Source of the DNA: Sphagnum magellanicum | Taxonomy: Eukaryota > Streptophyta > Sphagnopsida > Sphagnales > Sphagnaceae | Assembly (NCBI GenBank): GCA_021904315.1 | Contig: CM038910.1 | Span: 7,316,001 to 7,380,000 of the forward strand | Length of the DNA: 64,000 nucleotides | Reading direction: 5' to 3' | Part shown: positions 36,799 through 51,900 of the stretch, piece after piece | Layout of the letters: each line of letters opens with the position of its first letter | Position numbering within the stretch: the stretch's first letter is position 1 | Translations under genes and position numbers: made by a program | Notes under the pieces: generated by a model | The model's input: only the letters and a program-made list of their open reading frames with translations | The model's database searches: none | Told to the model about the DNA's origin: nothing

Positions 36799-38543
36799 GA
36801 GGTGAAGGCTGCTTAGTAGATAGTTACAACCCTTGCTACTTTGACAAAGCAAGGTGAAGTAACCAGATTGTAGTGATCAGGGAGGTTGCCACTTAACTGT
36901 GATAACTATTCCAAGTGGTTTCTCATCCTCAAAAACTAGGAGATCAAATTTTTGATGGAGATTGGGGTCAGGATGTGTAAAATATTTTGGTGGTCACTAC
37001 ATTCATTATCCCAGAGAGTATAGTTTCACACAGAGTGCACTGTACTCAGGGGGAATTATTTGAATTGCCTGACAGCTATTTTGACTTCTGCTGTAAGTGC
37101 AAAAGTTAAAATGATACAAAGCCTCATGCAACTCTGTTCAAGCTTTTCTGTAATCAAGTATCACAAAGGTGTTTCATACATTGATAATAGAAAGAACCAC
37201 ATTGCAAATGAAATTAACGGCGATTTATGGTGATTTGTGGTTGAAGTTGTTTGGATTAACTTTATAAGGTTCAATGCCAAAATCCTCAGTCTGTCCTGCT
37301 GGGAAGGTGTCTGTGAGGAAGCTTAGAGTTGCTCAGTGAAGAATACATGGAGCTTTCCCAGCAGTGCTATTGAAGGGCATTGTCTGGAACCATTTTCAGT
37401 ACCATTTTATTGAAGTCTGCTTCCAAGCAAATGAATCAGGTGTTTTTTGCATCTAGTGTAATGCAAGGTGATTTGCAGATTTTGCTTTTGCTGCCATTGT
37501 ATTTGTTTTTTTGTTATTTATTGTCACTAATTGATGGGACGGTGAGAGTTACACACAGCTTCCTTGCACCAGTGGTTGCTTAGTGCTTCAAGTACTTCAC
37601 TGGAACATGTTTCCTTTCCTTCTCTTCTCTACATTTGAAGTATCCAGTCCTGGTGGTAGCCCATCACTCAAAATGTAAGCTTTCGACAGAAAAGACAAGA
37701 AATTGATTTAAGCAGAGATTGCAGTTGTGTTTTGGGAGAATTATTGGAATTTTACAAAAATTGCAAATTATGAAGATTACCTATAGATTTTCTACTGACA
37801 CATGGTGAAGTAAAAAAACTTTCATACAAAAATAGCCATCCCACCAGTATGCAACCTAATGGATTACTGCTTTGCCTGGTTTATTGTGGGTGGGAATATA
37901 AACATGAATTTTTGATAACATGAAATCTAATTCTCTTGTTGTCATACTTTGACAACTGATCTATGAGAGTTTTGTGGCCTTTTCCGTGACTTAATCAAAC
38001 TGCAACTTCAAAGAGAATGGCCTCCTCCCTATGGTGAAAACAAAGGGTAGGTAGAGGAAGGTGAAGAAGTCAGGCAATGTGCTTTCAGAAGCTAGAAAGC
38101 AACAAAAAGAGAACCAAAGGAAGTCGGTCACTAATGAACATGTGGAACTATCAGGTTTTCAATCCATTGAAGTTAATTAACAACGGATTAGCGAAAAAGT
38201 CTTGCCAAAGATGCTAATTACTACTATGGATAATCTACAAAGTTTTGCGAATGATGCTAATTAGTGCTCTGTGTAAACAACCGAGTCTTGCCAGTATGCC
38301 TAGATAGGTACAAGCAAAATCTCACACAGACAAACAATCATGCAGTCCTTAACAGATACTCAGGATCCATGTCAGAATCAACCCAACTTGAAAATTTTGG
38401 GAAAAGTTTTTGAGAACTTGCAATTTTTCATCCTAGAGAGGGCAGCAACATGAATGGGACTGCTCTCAATGACATAACTTCTTTCCTCTATCTTTGCAAG
38501 TTACAGTGGATTATCTACACAGAAATTTAAGAGGCAAAAGATG

Positions 38544-38599
38544 AATTAGACAAATCTTGTGTATCAATAAGCTTAGTGATACACAAGACTTGTCTAACT
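38544..38599. repeat. 23-bp inverted repeat, 10-base loop
   Basis: The left arm 38544-38566 and right arm 38577-38599 are reverse complements at 21 of 23 positions (core GACAAATCTTGTGTATCA / TGATACACAAGACTTGTC). The loop contains AAGCTT. A third partial arm, ATAAGCTTATTGATACAC, follows at about 38613. It could form a stem-loop in a 3' transcript from either gene. Confidence 0.75.
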
Positions 38600-39450
38600 C
38601 ATGTTGTGAAAGAATAAGCTTATTGATACACGATATTTCAGTCAACTTTCAGCAGAAAGAATTTCCAGCAAATTTCCAACAAGAAGCAAGAAGCAAATTT
38701 GTAATTTTGGGAATTTACAAGCAAAAACAAAGGTTCATATAGGGGTACAAAATCATTTACTGCCTGGTCTCAATGACATGTTCAGAGGCTACAAGCACCA
38801 GCTGAATCTCCTCATGTCTAGAAATTCCAATCTGCAATACATTTACCACTTCACAGCTAGGGGGAAATAAAGTAAAATCCCAACAGACATAGATGACTTC
38901 TGGAAAAGAAGTGCCAAGCCATTTCCTCCGCCAGACTTTGTCAAGGAACTAAAAGAGCTAATGAGAGACAAGGCTCTCATAAATCAATGGTAAATACACT
39001 GATCAATGCACATGCACATTGAGTTGATCTAGTCTTTGTGCAATTGACTAATAACCTAAGAAGAGTTTCCAATGCTTTCAGGCTACCACAAATGCAAACC
39101 CACATCCTGCTAACAAATAGTAGACCCTTTTGGCCAGAAGTAAATCAGAAAACTGGCAGAAAAAAAAACTTAGTTATCTGTGAACCTCTCCTTTGTGATA
39201 CAAATGCCACATTTACCATGCTGGAAATGGCATCAACTTGATTCTAATGCATTGCAATCAACGTACTATCATCTAGCTTCTGTGCTGTTGGAAATCATCT
39301 ACAAAACTCCCATCAGTGTAACATCCAAAAAACAGAACCAAAATTTTGCATCAGCATTCTAATTGAACATGGCAATACTAAAGAAAAATGTTGTTTACTA
39401 TTCTCACTCACATTAACCTCCCAATCTCAGGAAACTAGGAAACCTAGTGA

Positions 39451-39706
39451 AATACAACAAACCAAAGAAGATGAGACAAGGTCAAGGTATTCCCCTAAAT
39501 GTTTAATAGCCCGTCCACCCTGAAAAAATTTCCTGATTACAACACCAATATTGTGCCTTTTTTTGAGTTCACTGTAAATTCAACCTTGTGAAATATATCA
39601 CCAAAGAAGATGAGACAAGGTCAAGGGATTTCCCTAAATGATGAATAGCTCCACCCTGAAAAATTCTTGGTTGCAACACTAATTGTAGCCTTTCTTGAGT
39701 CCTGGA
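39451..39706 (+). repeat. ~139-bp diverged tandem duplication
   Basis: ACCAAAGAAGATGAGACAAG followed by GTCAAGG.ATT.CCCTAAATG occurs at 39461 and 39600. Both units continue through a CCACCCTGAAAAA block and end in a CTT.TTTGAGT block. Several small indels separate them. It lies just beyond the 3' end of the FGT1-like coding sequence. Confidence 0.7.
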
Positions 39707-39914
39707 CTACCCATAAGAAAGCAGATGTATGTTAGCAACCACTATATACATTTGAGCACACTAAACAGCTCACCTCAATGATAGCAAAGGTAGGAGAACA
39801 AGTTGCTTTGTTCCTGGGGGGCAATGTGTTTGATGTTAGTGAAAGAGGGCAGGTCCCGCTTTGAGACTGAATACTACACACATTGTACAGGTAAATAAGG
39901 GAGATGAGCAGTGC

Positions 39915-42900
39915 CTACACCCCCAGCTCCCCGAGCTCATTTGAGAGCTTGGATTGTAATCCATCCAAACCTGTGGCACACATGAAACAGTTACTTGACC
40001 AATATTAGTGAGAGTCCCCATTAAAAAGGTGAGAAGGGAATTAGGATAAATACTACAGAAGTTTCCTTGTTGGCATAGACAAGGTTGAAAACCTTACGTA
40101 CATCTGCAGCACATTTTCTCACCTGACAGAACTGCATTCAAGGCAGGGTTGGGAATGTGTAGCCCCACAATCCGGCGACCATCAGATGTTGTCTCCAACC
40201 GAACTACCCGTAATCTTTTGTGACTTGCCCGTGCCTGCCAAATCAAATTACTCCCTCTTCAGCAAAAGTTCAGCCACACTCACATACTGCCTGCATGTGT
40301 GAATCCTTGACCTTTGCCATCCTGCTTTGGAACTGTGAAAACAGTTGATGCACAGGTGCAACCCTAGCATGCTATCCAAGTTCAATTTCAGCTGATAAAT
40401 TATGCCCTTCCTTTCCCAATAGTATCTCTAAATATTACTTGACAACTACAAACATTTGTTTTGTTACCCTAGGTACAGAAATTTTCAATGATGAATAGAG
40501 ATGCAAAGAAACCGATTCTCTCAATAGGCACAGGAGTGGATATGAACCAACCTGCTTGGAGAGAGCTTTCTCAACAGTTCCCCACACTGGCAGAATCAAA
40601 CCTCCCAAGATATTCATCTGTTGTACTCTTCGACCCACTGTACAAACTGTCCCTACTTTACATTTTGGGCCATGCATGCACTGAAACCAAAAAAACCCAA
40701 TTTTCACAGCCATTATGAATCTGAAGAGGTGACTGTTTGGCAGACAAACACTACGCAATCAGCCTACCCTTCTAGAAATAAATTCATCCACAAAACATGA
40801 CCCAGATGCTGTTAATCCAAGAAATGGCAGACCAATGTAGCAACATGATACATACATCACATTAGTTGAATATGCCCATAAAGCTGCAAGCATGTAGATG
40901 ATACCTATGCCCCATGAAGTTACATTTAGGATCAAGAGAGGGTGCTTGTTACCTGATCTGCTGAAATGTTGTAGTCTTCTAGCCACCCAAGTTTAGATTG
41001 TTCTGGTGACAATACCTTGCTGTATTTGCTGCGAAGTTCTGTTAAAAGCATATCTCTGGCATGACAACATCCAACCCCCTATCAGCACAACTTAATAGGA
41101 TGTTCAGGAAGGTGAGGTTTGAAGTCCACACCTGTAAAATACATCAATAACAATCTGATAAGAGAGGACACAGAAAAACATACTCAAAGACACCTCATAG
41201 AAAACCAAAACCCACTACCCCATATTTAGTCTCTCTATGCTTATGCCGCAGTAACACAGATTGCCACAAAAGAGATAAAAAAACAACACAATATTGACGC
41301 TTGTTCAGACAAAGCAAAAGTTTCTTCACTAGGTAATGGACCTTGGAGCCTCTCCACTGGCTGGCCGAAAGATTCTGAACGCTGTTGGATTTGTTCCAGA
41401 CCTGCATGATTTGATGACAAACACTATATGAAAACGTAATTTCTTCTGCTTATCCTAAACAAGAAAGCTGCATTGGATGGCCCTTGAAGGGGAACAATAT
41501 AGCTGATGTAAATTGGATAGCACGTGCCTAGCATTCAGATCAAGGGGTGAAGTCTTGTCACCTTTCAATTGCAAGTAGATAGTGTGTTCTGCCAAGCCAT
41601 TCTCGTCTAGATCGATAGAATCCATTGTCCAGGGTGCCTTCTCCCTCAGAATGTTGGTCCCAGATTTGACTGGCAGCCTGGGCAACATAAATAAAACCCA
41701 GCAATCCTTGTAAAGACCCAAAGCAGCTTTTATAGAGGACAGGTTGATGGGCTGAAGGAGTCTGAATAGAAAAGAATGGAAACTGGCAACTGGCATTGCA
41801 ACACCTGCATATGAGTGGTTTGTTGGCTTCATAAGCCATGATTATTCAGAGGTAAACTCAAGGTCCTTGAGGACACTGGCTAGAGCATTTCAAATAATTT
41901 GGCAGCATGTTATGGCTGGTATTACCTCCCAAGCAAGCCCTCGATCAATCTTTAACACATAGAGTGTGGTTGGCGCTCCAGACATAGCATCCACATGCAC
42001 AGTCTGCTCAGCAAACATAAAACCGTGCTGTCAGCCATGATAAATATGCTTTTGCAGGCCATAAATATATACTCAGGGATATTTGTATAGCAATTGTCTA
42101 GTTATCAGAAAGAAGCTGGGACAACAAACGGAGATCAAGAGAATTGTGATTAACAATTCTCCACTGCAGCAACCATCGACTGCCTTCAACCAAGACACAA
42201 TGAAGACAAACAGAGTCCACACTACTGCACTGCTGTCATTGAACATGTGGCACATTCACAAGCAGGCAAACAAGGTGTTTCAGAGTTGTGGCTTTTGTAG
42301 ATCAAGAGTGTACCTTAGGAGACTCTTGTAGCTCAATGAGGCTAGCTTTGATATCCACTATGCCAGAGTCAAAATGCCCCTCCTTGCGAGCATCTCGTAT
42401 TAACTCATCAAAAATACTGACAAAGAACTCAAAAACCCTGATTACAACAGCATGGCAAGTGATTGTATCAGTTCTGATTTCAACCTCTCTTGAACTATGT
42501 ACAAGTGTAATGAACTAAGCTAGCAACAAAGCATCTCTGAACATAATTGACAGCACCCAATAATATGTCAGATGCAGCTCTCTCACACAATATACCAAGG
42601 ACAAACTCAGAGGGAAGGGTGCATCTATAGCTTCCTCAGATCACCACTGTCAGATTCACACAAAGGTAGAGCAATCAAAACTATCTGCCAAGTTAATCTG
42701 TGGTAAAAAGTGCATTAGAAATGCACTGTAAAGGAGTACCGATTCTGTAGGTCAGGTGGTAGCCCAAGAGCCCTATTAAGGAATCGTGCTACATCATGTG
42801 CATCAGCTTCAGCAATCCTTCCTGAAGGCTTTGTAACTGACTTCCCTGAATTGCCATGATGAGCTACTGCAGTATTTGACCACCAGAAGGCACAATATTA

Positions 42901-45900
42901 GTGTGGTATATAATCCATATACAAGAGTCTCCTCAGAAGTGAACAAGGGGCATCTTTACTTCCAAAACAGAATGTCTAACAAAGAAATTATCAGTTGTTG
43001 AAATCACAGGCAATTTACAAAGGAAATGGTTATTCTGGCACTTACATCCAACAGCATCACGAATTATTCCAACAGTTATAAGAGCCTGTCTACAATGATG
43101 GAAGAACTCCCTAGATCTGGACAAATCTCCATCCTGACAGCCAGGGGGTGCTACTAATGGTTCAGCCTGCACATAGAAACAAGCTCATTGTGAATGGCCC
43201 TCTCCTAGCAACATCTACAAAGAGCCATGTCAATATTGCAGTACTTCCCAATTGAAAAATGTCTGTAATTGCATGAACCCTAAACCCAACAACAACTGAC
43301 CCCCATCACATCCCTATAGAAGATTACCAGAAATAAACACACCTGTTCCATGATGGCTTTATACATGTTGGCCAGTGCCTTCTTACCATACGCACTATCA
43401 TAGTTGTATGCACTTAGAGAAGGACCAGCCCTGTCACCAAAACATGTGGGCTTGGGTTAGAAGCCAGTGATATATCCTCTGGCCTTTCTATCTGCTTTAC
43501 AAATGTGCAATCATGTAAACTGCTGAAACTGTGACTTGAAAAAATGATGTGCTCATATTATGGGGGGGCAATAACCTGCGATCGCCCTGTGTCAGTGCCC
43601 CTAAAGTCTCCAAGCGTTTAGCAACAATAGATGCAAATCTTCGTTCACCACCCAAGTTTGTAAAGAGCAATCTGCAGCAAAAATATCAAGCACAGAAAAT
43701 TTAGCTTTGACTGATTTATGAGTAGAAGAATGACAGTTCAGAGAGCTTGAATATCTTGAACCCTTCAACAACATACATGACAAACAAAAAAGTAGTAAAT
43801 TATGACTCCCTAGTTATTCTACACTAGATGCTTGTTAAAGCTGTCAAAATCCAGACCACCCACTAAAGGGAATCCATGCTCAGCAATAGCACAGCCAAGC
43901 TGAAACTGAAGTCAAGGGACTATCAAGTGAATGTAACTATTCCTGGATGGCAGACCATCAGCTATGTATTCTGCTTGGATAGTTCAGAGAAACACTCAAA
44001 TATTCAACAGCACCAAATTTATTCCAGATTAGCTCTTTGAACATAACTCCACAAATAACATTCTAGTGTGTACAACACAAATAATAAGATTAGCAAGCAT
44101 GTAACATACCGATACTGAGGTGCAGATGCTTGGTTGGAGCGATGGGTCCTTCCAAATTGTTGTATAGCACGATCAGCACTCCATGGAAGCTCCAATGTTA
44201 TATGGACTCTTCTCCTCTATAATAATATACAGGTACCGAACAAGTATGACAAAATCAGTTCACGTCCAGCACTTCAGGATCTGGAAACAGAGACAAGGCA
44301 GCTTTCTGCACCAGAAGCTTGAGCAAGATCTCACATTCCATTAACAGCAGCAGAATTGAGAAATGATCTGACAGAAGGGTTATAGATATTCCAGATATGA
44401 GAACATAATAGCAACCAATCACCAAATTCCAAACACCAAACCCTGCCCTAAAAGAAAAGATAAAACAAGAACACAACACAGTCATGTTCAGGGACCTTCA
44501 ACAGCAATACCTATGGTATTGACCCCAAGCATACCATCCCCAATGATGGCATCAGTTCTGGGCAATGGGTGGAGGTTAATGTTTGACATTAACCAACATG
44601 CTGAGTTTCTGTCCCAAAGTAAGCAGTAATGGGGAAACTCAGCCATACTGCAGCTAGCTCAACCATACCCAAAAGAGAATGAGAGACTAAGAGACCCCAA
44701 GACTAAAGAGGAATACAAAAACAAAGAGAAAGGGGAAAAAACACTTGGACTTTCTGTTGCTAGACTTTATCCAAAAGTTCAAGAAGGCAAAAGTTGGGAA
44801 AGGCCCTGGTAAGAGAAATCAAGAAAATCACGCTTTCACATGGGAAGTAATTGAAAAATAGAGGTAAACCTTATTAAGGACACGCCTATCTGCTTGCAGT
44901 GACACACCAGCTGAGGCTGCTTCCGATATAACTGCTACATTTTTCTTTCCATTCATAAACTGCTGTTTTTCATGCATATTGATCATCTCCAGTGTTACAT
45001 CCTTCCTGCATTCCAAAGCAGGAGTTGGGATCCATTGTGATAACGCTGCAATGCTTCTTTCTAGTGACATGGACTGACCATAGTGACGAACCAGAACAGC
45101 CAGGGAGAACCAGATTTCATAGAACATCCACTAGTGAGTAACAAGCACAGACCGCATGCACTATGGTTTAAAGATAGTTCCTCTGAGAGTTGCTCTCACA
45201 ATTTTCAAGCAAAGAGTGCTCTTACGTGTTACGAGCTTGGTAAACAACACCCTTTCCATTTGCGGCCCGTATCAGCATCCCCCTTCTCCCTGTCATTTCT
45301 GCGACACAATCGGGGCCACCCAACTGTGCACAGCCATGGAACCCCATAAAATAAACTATTGCTCCCCAGGGAATTCACAGAGTTCACAACATAGCCTCAA
45401 CAGAGAGAGAACCCCAAACCTCCACATTGTATGGACAATGCTATTCTGAACAATGCCATTAGGTTCATAGCCTAGCAAATACAGCACCTGTCACCCAGGA
45501 AACTCATAGTAGGAAGAGTCAATGACTTTTACCTGGTCAATGATGTCATCCAGTGGATTGTTGGGTAGGTCTAATTTTCGAATAGTGTCCAACATCATTG
45601 TCTTCCTTTGTTTAGCAGCCTCAAACCTGTGCAGATCCATATATCAGTTCACACAACCACATACACTGCTGCTAGCTGTTAATGCATATGACAGTTTCGA
45701 CAATGAAAGGATCTAGATTAATAAGACATGAACAAACAGACAACAAAATAAAAGCATGGCACAATAGTTGTGTATACTATGGACACAACAAGGACACGTT
45801 TAATGCAGAATCTACTTAGTGATGACTTGGCCAGAATATTTCAAGAGGCAAGCATATGCTGGCCTTGCTCTGCATCATGTACAAACACAGTTCAGCAGAA

Positions 45901-48900
45901 TTATGCATTCATCGGCAGATCCAACAAGATGGAGGAGATTACAATCCATACCTTCGACCCATTTCAGCAATATAGTGACGACGTTCCACTTGGTAGTCAC
46001 TCGTTTTTTCACCACATTCAGAGCACAACCAATCACCAACCGGCTTCTCAAGCATGGGAGGTATAAGACATGCTGAATGTTGTCTGCTGCCACAATGAGA
46101 ACACTCCAATAACGCTTCTGATTTCTGCAAGGCATTCAACCATGTGGGACATTCAAGACTCGCTCCTACTAGTACCAAAACTAAAGGAGGGTCAAACCTA
46201 AAACATGACCATAAGGACCTTTGGATTCAACATCCATGAACCATCTATCTTCTGCACTTTGTACAGAATGTAGCATATGACAGTCCATGCTGCCCTCCTG
46301 TTTATGGTTCCTACTCAACACAAGACACAAGAACGACAAAGAGAGCTACAACTTTAAGTAGCCTTTAGGAATACAGGGAGTGAATACTCACATCTTCAAG
46401 ATTGCAGACATCACATTTCATGGACTCTTCTTCACTTTCTGCTGACTCAACATCTGATTCAGCTGCATAAGCAAACAACCATCACAGATTTTGCATGAGA
46501 TGGTAGCCCATCAGTGAATGGAGAAATGGCAGTTGAGAGAAAGCTGAGAAGTGGAAAACTCCATGAGTGTAAGGAACATTGGGGACAGCATAGTACCAAC
46601 AAAAAAATAAAAATCAAGAGAGTTGCAAGTGCTATCATACACTAAGGAGCTTCAATGAATCACAGGAGACATAAAACCTTCACAACCAGCAATAAGAACA
46701 GGCATTCAATACACAGATAAGTTGCAGATATAGATGAAATCCAACAAGATCAACAGATCAACAAATCAGCAATAAATCAGCAGGTGTGGAAAGCAGCCAA
46801 CCCACATATAAGGAGAAGAGCAAAAAGAAAGGAAAAAAAAAAAAAAAAACTGAATTTTGCTGGCCAAACCCAAAAGAGCATTCCTGGATGGATTTGAACT
46901 CCAAACATTTTACAATAGCAGAGATGGAGACACCACCACCAGACAATCAAGAAAACAGCCTGGTACAAACCTTGCACATGTCTGGGCTCTGAAGGAAGAG
47001 GATAATGATCCTCAACAAGCTTCAGCAGCAACTCCCTTGGCCCTGATACAAAATCATCAAGTTCAACTCCCTGTGGGCAAAGAACATCAACCCAAAAAAA
47101 GTTACATATCTATGAGGTTGCAGAGAAAACTCCCCAATAATGCTAAGAAGGTAAGCATTGTGTCACTTCCAGCCAAACCCAAACAAAGCAAGACAAGAAT
47201 GAGTGACATCATAACCTTGTGCCCTTCAAAAAGCATCAGAAACCATCATGGACAGTGGTGAGCTGCCATTACATCCCCACTGACTTCATAAGCTCCCAAA
47301 AGCAGGTGTCAATAAGAGCACAACAATCTGCTCTAAAATATTGGGCAAACAATGATAGAAAAACCTTTTTCCTGGGTTTCTGTCACATTTCTGAAAGCAG
47401 CAAGACTCAGTCATGACCTTGGCTAGTACAAGAGGGAGTTACGATGTGACCACAATACATCACAACATTATTGGCTTCCTAATCCTGGGACAAAAGACAC
47501 TGTAGAATGATGTAGACAACAATCCACAGCAGTTTGACGTGAACTCACTGTGAATCTAAGTGAGCAAACCTGAAACTAAGTGTTTCTGATTCATGGACCA
47601 AATGACAACTTTTATGTATTCATTGCACTACCAGTGGGAAAAAAAGAGATTTACATATTTATTGACAGCTTCTTCTGTGCGCGCTTCACCTGTGCTCTGG
47701 AGGCCTATCACCACACATTTCCCTTCTTCAAGGGCCTGTTTTGCCAGTCGCACTGCTGCAGGCACCTTGGCAGACATGCACATGTGTCGAAAAAAGCGCT
47801 GGCACCACCAGTTTCACAATGTCACTATACAGAAGTGATTAGACATTAGATCTCACAATAAAAGACTCTGTAACTCAATGATGCAGAGTGTCTTGTATAG
47901 ACAAACCCATTGAGGAGACACTGGTGTGTATGGCTAATAGAAACTGGGGGGACAGCAATTTGGTACAACATTTCAGGAAACTACTTACATCCCAGAATTT
48001 GTCTCTCTACAGACAAGATTTCTACAATAGAGAAGAAATGGATTGCACAAATGGGCAATGCTGTAACACCTGATGATTTGCCCAATACAGCCGCCAAAGC
48101 TGATTCTGACTTGGTTTTTTTTCTTGTAGTGCATCCAAGGCACACATGAGCTCTGTACGCAAAGCACTCCAAAAATAGCATGCCTTATAGTACATGCCCT
48201 GCAACACGGGAAGCACTGTTAAAATGGGCATGCCTATCTAATCTGGTCAATGACGATTTGAGATATGCTGCCCACAACACACAAGTTGAATACAAAAACA
48301 AGGCCTGTGACCCAACCTGCATCTTTGACTCCAAAGGTACTTCACCAATGGAAAACTCAGCACCCTTGAAACTAAGTGTGCGGCAGACATACATCCCCCT
48401 GTCCACAGAGCCCCCGACAGATCAAAGTCAGGCATTTTGCAGGTACACATGCATACAGGGAAAAAGAAATTATGCAGGCCTTGGCTTGATTGTGGCATTT
48501 TATTAGCCTCTACTAGAGCATAGCAAATAAGCTCAATGAGGAATATTTTTGTTCAACCTCTTCTGTTCTAGTTGGTATTAACACTCTTGCCAAGACATTG
48601 AGGATATGGGAACTGGTTCTCAACCTGGCTTTCATGTCCATGGCAACAAGTTCAAGAGCTCCAACTCCACGTTTTTCCAATGCAGCTTTTGGGTTGGCAG
48701 CAGAGGACAAAGAATTCAAAAAGTAAGAAAGCAGATAAGCTGTGAATTTGACATTGCATCACCGTTTCCAAAAAACCAAGACTGTTGTGAAGAGAAGAAG
48801 AAGTCCAGGTTTTGGGACACACCAAGAAAAGATGAGAAGTGTGGGAAATCAGTGCCAGCACCCCACAGGCCCAAGCGAGTCATGTAGCCCATGTTGCGTG

Positions 48901-51900
48901 GTTCTGAAGCTCCAGTAGCTGAACAATAAACCACACGGGCATCTGGCAATTTGTTCTGCCTTGCCAACATCCACAGAGAAGTAACAAACCAATTAGCATG
49001 GTCATCATCCAATACATGTCAGAAAGATGAAATCAGGGCTGCTCCCAACAAGGTTCCAGCATACATACACACTTTTGAACATAAGAGGCCACCAGTGGCA
49101 TCTATCGACATGTATAACAGTCTGGTTAGAAATTAAGATCCGACTTCATGTTTTGCATCTGAACATTCAGAAATTGACTCCTCAAAACCAAAGACACCCA
49201 CATTATTGCATATGACAAACTGGACCCCCCCATCACTTCCATATTATTGAGCTTATTGCAGCTGATGTTAGTGAAAGAAACTGGATATTTGAGTACTACA
49301 TCACGAAACTGTTTCAGTGTGCTGGAAGTTGCACCTGAAGTTCAAGTACTGCTTCACCAGTTCGTGTGGATTGCCCTCCTCCTTCAGGTACCAAGTTTTT
49401 GGCTTTGTGACACTGCCACAGACATGCCTAGAGATGTCAGTTCCCAGCAAAGAGTAACCATCTTTCTGTGCACCAAATGGCTTACATCCACAAGAGGAGA
49501 CAAGAGCACTTAGATCTTCATGACAATCATGAACCCTGACCCATCAACCATCAGTAGCAAACATGAATATAGAAGGTAAGTGTAACGGACCTCATCAAAT
49601 ACTATAAGCCCATCAAATTCTGGACCGCACCACTGCACCAGCTGCTGCAGACGTGATCTCCCCTTCTCCGATGAAGCAATCAGGCTACTGTATGTGAGAA
49701 ATAGCACCCCATCCTTGACATTGACTGCTTTGGAGTCAAGCTTTGCATATGGTAGCTTGTTAAGTGGGTGCACTGGACATGGTCACCATGCAACCAGTCA
49801 CAAAGCATGCAACAGCTTTTATGGCACCTGCAGACGACTTGAAGACTGTTTGCAAACTACTCTCAAGATGGGACTCTCAACACTGCATTACCATAATTTT
49901 TCATTAAAAAACAATAGAGCTATGATCATGGTGTCTCAATAAGGAGCTCTAGGCAACTCCACTCTGAAAGTAACACACCTGCATGGTGGACACACACACA
50001 CAAGCTACTAGAAAATGACAGATGACAACAGCAACAAATGCCCACATACCTTCCACAGGTGGTACACAGTGTGTTGCACCAACATCCTCCAAATCTCTCA
50101 TTGCATCATATTTGAGATCAGAACCAACAGACAACCATCTGCACTCCACACCATCCAATTGATAACATGCAATATTTCAGAGGTTCCACGGTTGGATACA
50201 ACACCAAAATATCAACAATAATAAAACAAACTGTAGAATCCATCAAGAAACTCAAACCCTCTTCTACTCACAATGACTTGACTCTGCCCAGTTGCCAATT
50301 TTCCCAGATCAAACCAGCAATGGTTCGTCCTTTACCAACTCCAGCTCCATCTCCCAAGAAGAAACCTGCTCTTGTGTGATCCGAAAGAAGCTGCATATGT
50401 CTCTGCAGACAATACCCATCAATGGAAACTGTCCATACTTAGCATCAACCATAGGTTGTTCCAGCAACTTCAGGCTTATCCGAAATTTTGTGAGATTTCA
50501 GGATCTCCAATCATAACTTAAACTAGAAACTCCTGCAGTAACAATGTTTCAGTTTGTGCACATTTTCGACAAACAGATATTAAATGCAAATATTTTGTGC
50601 CAATCCCCCCAAGGCAAATGTGATCCTGGCACAGAATTACTCCTGTTCCATGACTAAGAAAGACAAGTGCACTATACAGGGCAGCCAAAAAAATAGAAAT
50701 TATATTAGAACTGATGCTGTTAGATCGAGTAGTTACCTGACATGCATAGACAATTGTTTCAAGTTGCAAACATGAGAGACTGTCAAGTGCCTTCAATTGT
50801 TCAGCAATTTGGAGCTTGTAGGTTGGTTCAGGAGGCTGCACAGCTGACAAAGATGCTGTTTCAACAATTGGGTCTGGATGAGGAAGCCCCATGGATAACT
50901 TTGATGGCCGCTGCATAGATGCCACAGTCACATTAAGCCTTTCTCTTCTTTGGAAGTAGAGAGACACATTGTGATATTCATAATGTGGTTAACTTGATGA
51001 TAAGGTTATGAATGGGAAGACTCTGCCATGATGCTGGCTAACTACCACGATGCAAAACAGAAACATGAAGATTTACACAATTCCTCATGCAACCTTGATA
51101 AGACCATCTTAAGATTGAATGCATCAACCATTACACTTACGTAGTCCGTGAAAGTTTCTCCAGCTGTTCCACCTTCATCCTCTTCCTGCTCCACTTCTAA
51201 AGCAACCTGCATGTAATGGCTCATTGTAAGCATGCCAAACTCCACAAACCAGACCCGCAGAAATCCAAACTAAGATGTATTATCCACTCTGCACACGCAG
51301 CCGAGGGACTGTTTCACAACTCACCTGCACTACTTAATCTCGAAGCATCTCAATGCTCCATTGAGACATCCCACCATCCAGTGGCCTAAAGAACATTGAC
51401 AAAATACCAAAAACTGGATTGTCAATCTCAGAAAAGCTTTCGACTGGGCAGGAGACTCCTCTGCAAAGTAAGGACTTGGAGACTGACAGCAATCTCAAGA
51501 CTGAGAAAATGCGTCTGGTTGTTGCATAGGACAAACAGAATTGGACTTATAAGAACAATCAACTCAAAATTTGCTGCTGTATTCTGATTATTGGGCAATT
51601 CATTCAGGACCAAGAAAGGTAGGATTTAGGGTTTAGGCACAGCATTCTCATTGTGCATGTCCTTCTCTCCAATCATTACACTCCAGAGTTACATTGGCAT
51701 TCTGAGGTCCTTTACCATACTCAAGATACTGGATGTTTGCTACACCAGATCCCCATCTTAGGCAGGCAGCCCTCTTGATGAGCAACTATACATGCCAACC
51801 TTACACAACATCTCTGTGGGATGTCACTGTCTCAGAATTTCCACAAGCTGATGATCTGGTCAACAAATTAGGGTACACCCACTTCTTTGGCTGATCATAT

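Larger units (their letters stand above)
36799..39914. other. Convergent spacer between HPM1-like and FGT1-like genes
   Basis: The ends are presumably 3' UTRs. No additional gene is recognised. The stretch contains the near-perfect hairpin at 38544-38599 and a diverged ~139-bp tandem duplication at 39451-39706. Composition is intermediate between genes and the AT-rich block. Confidence 0.5.
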
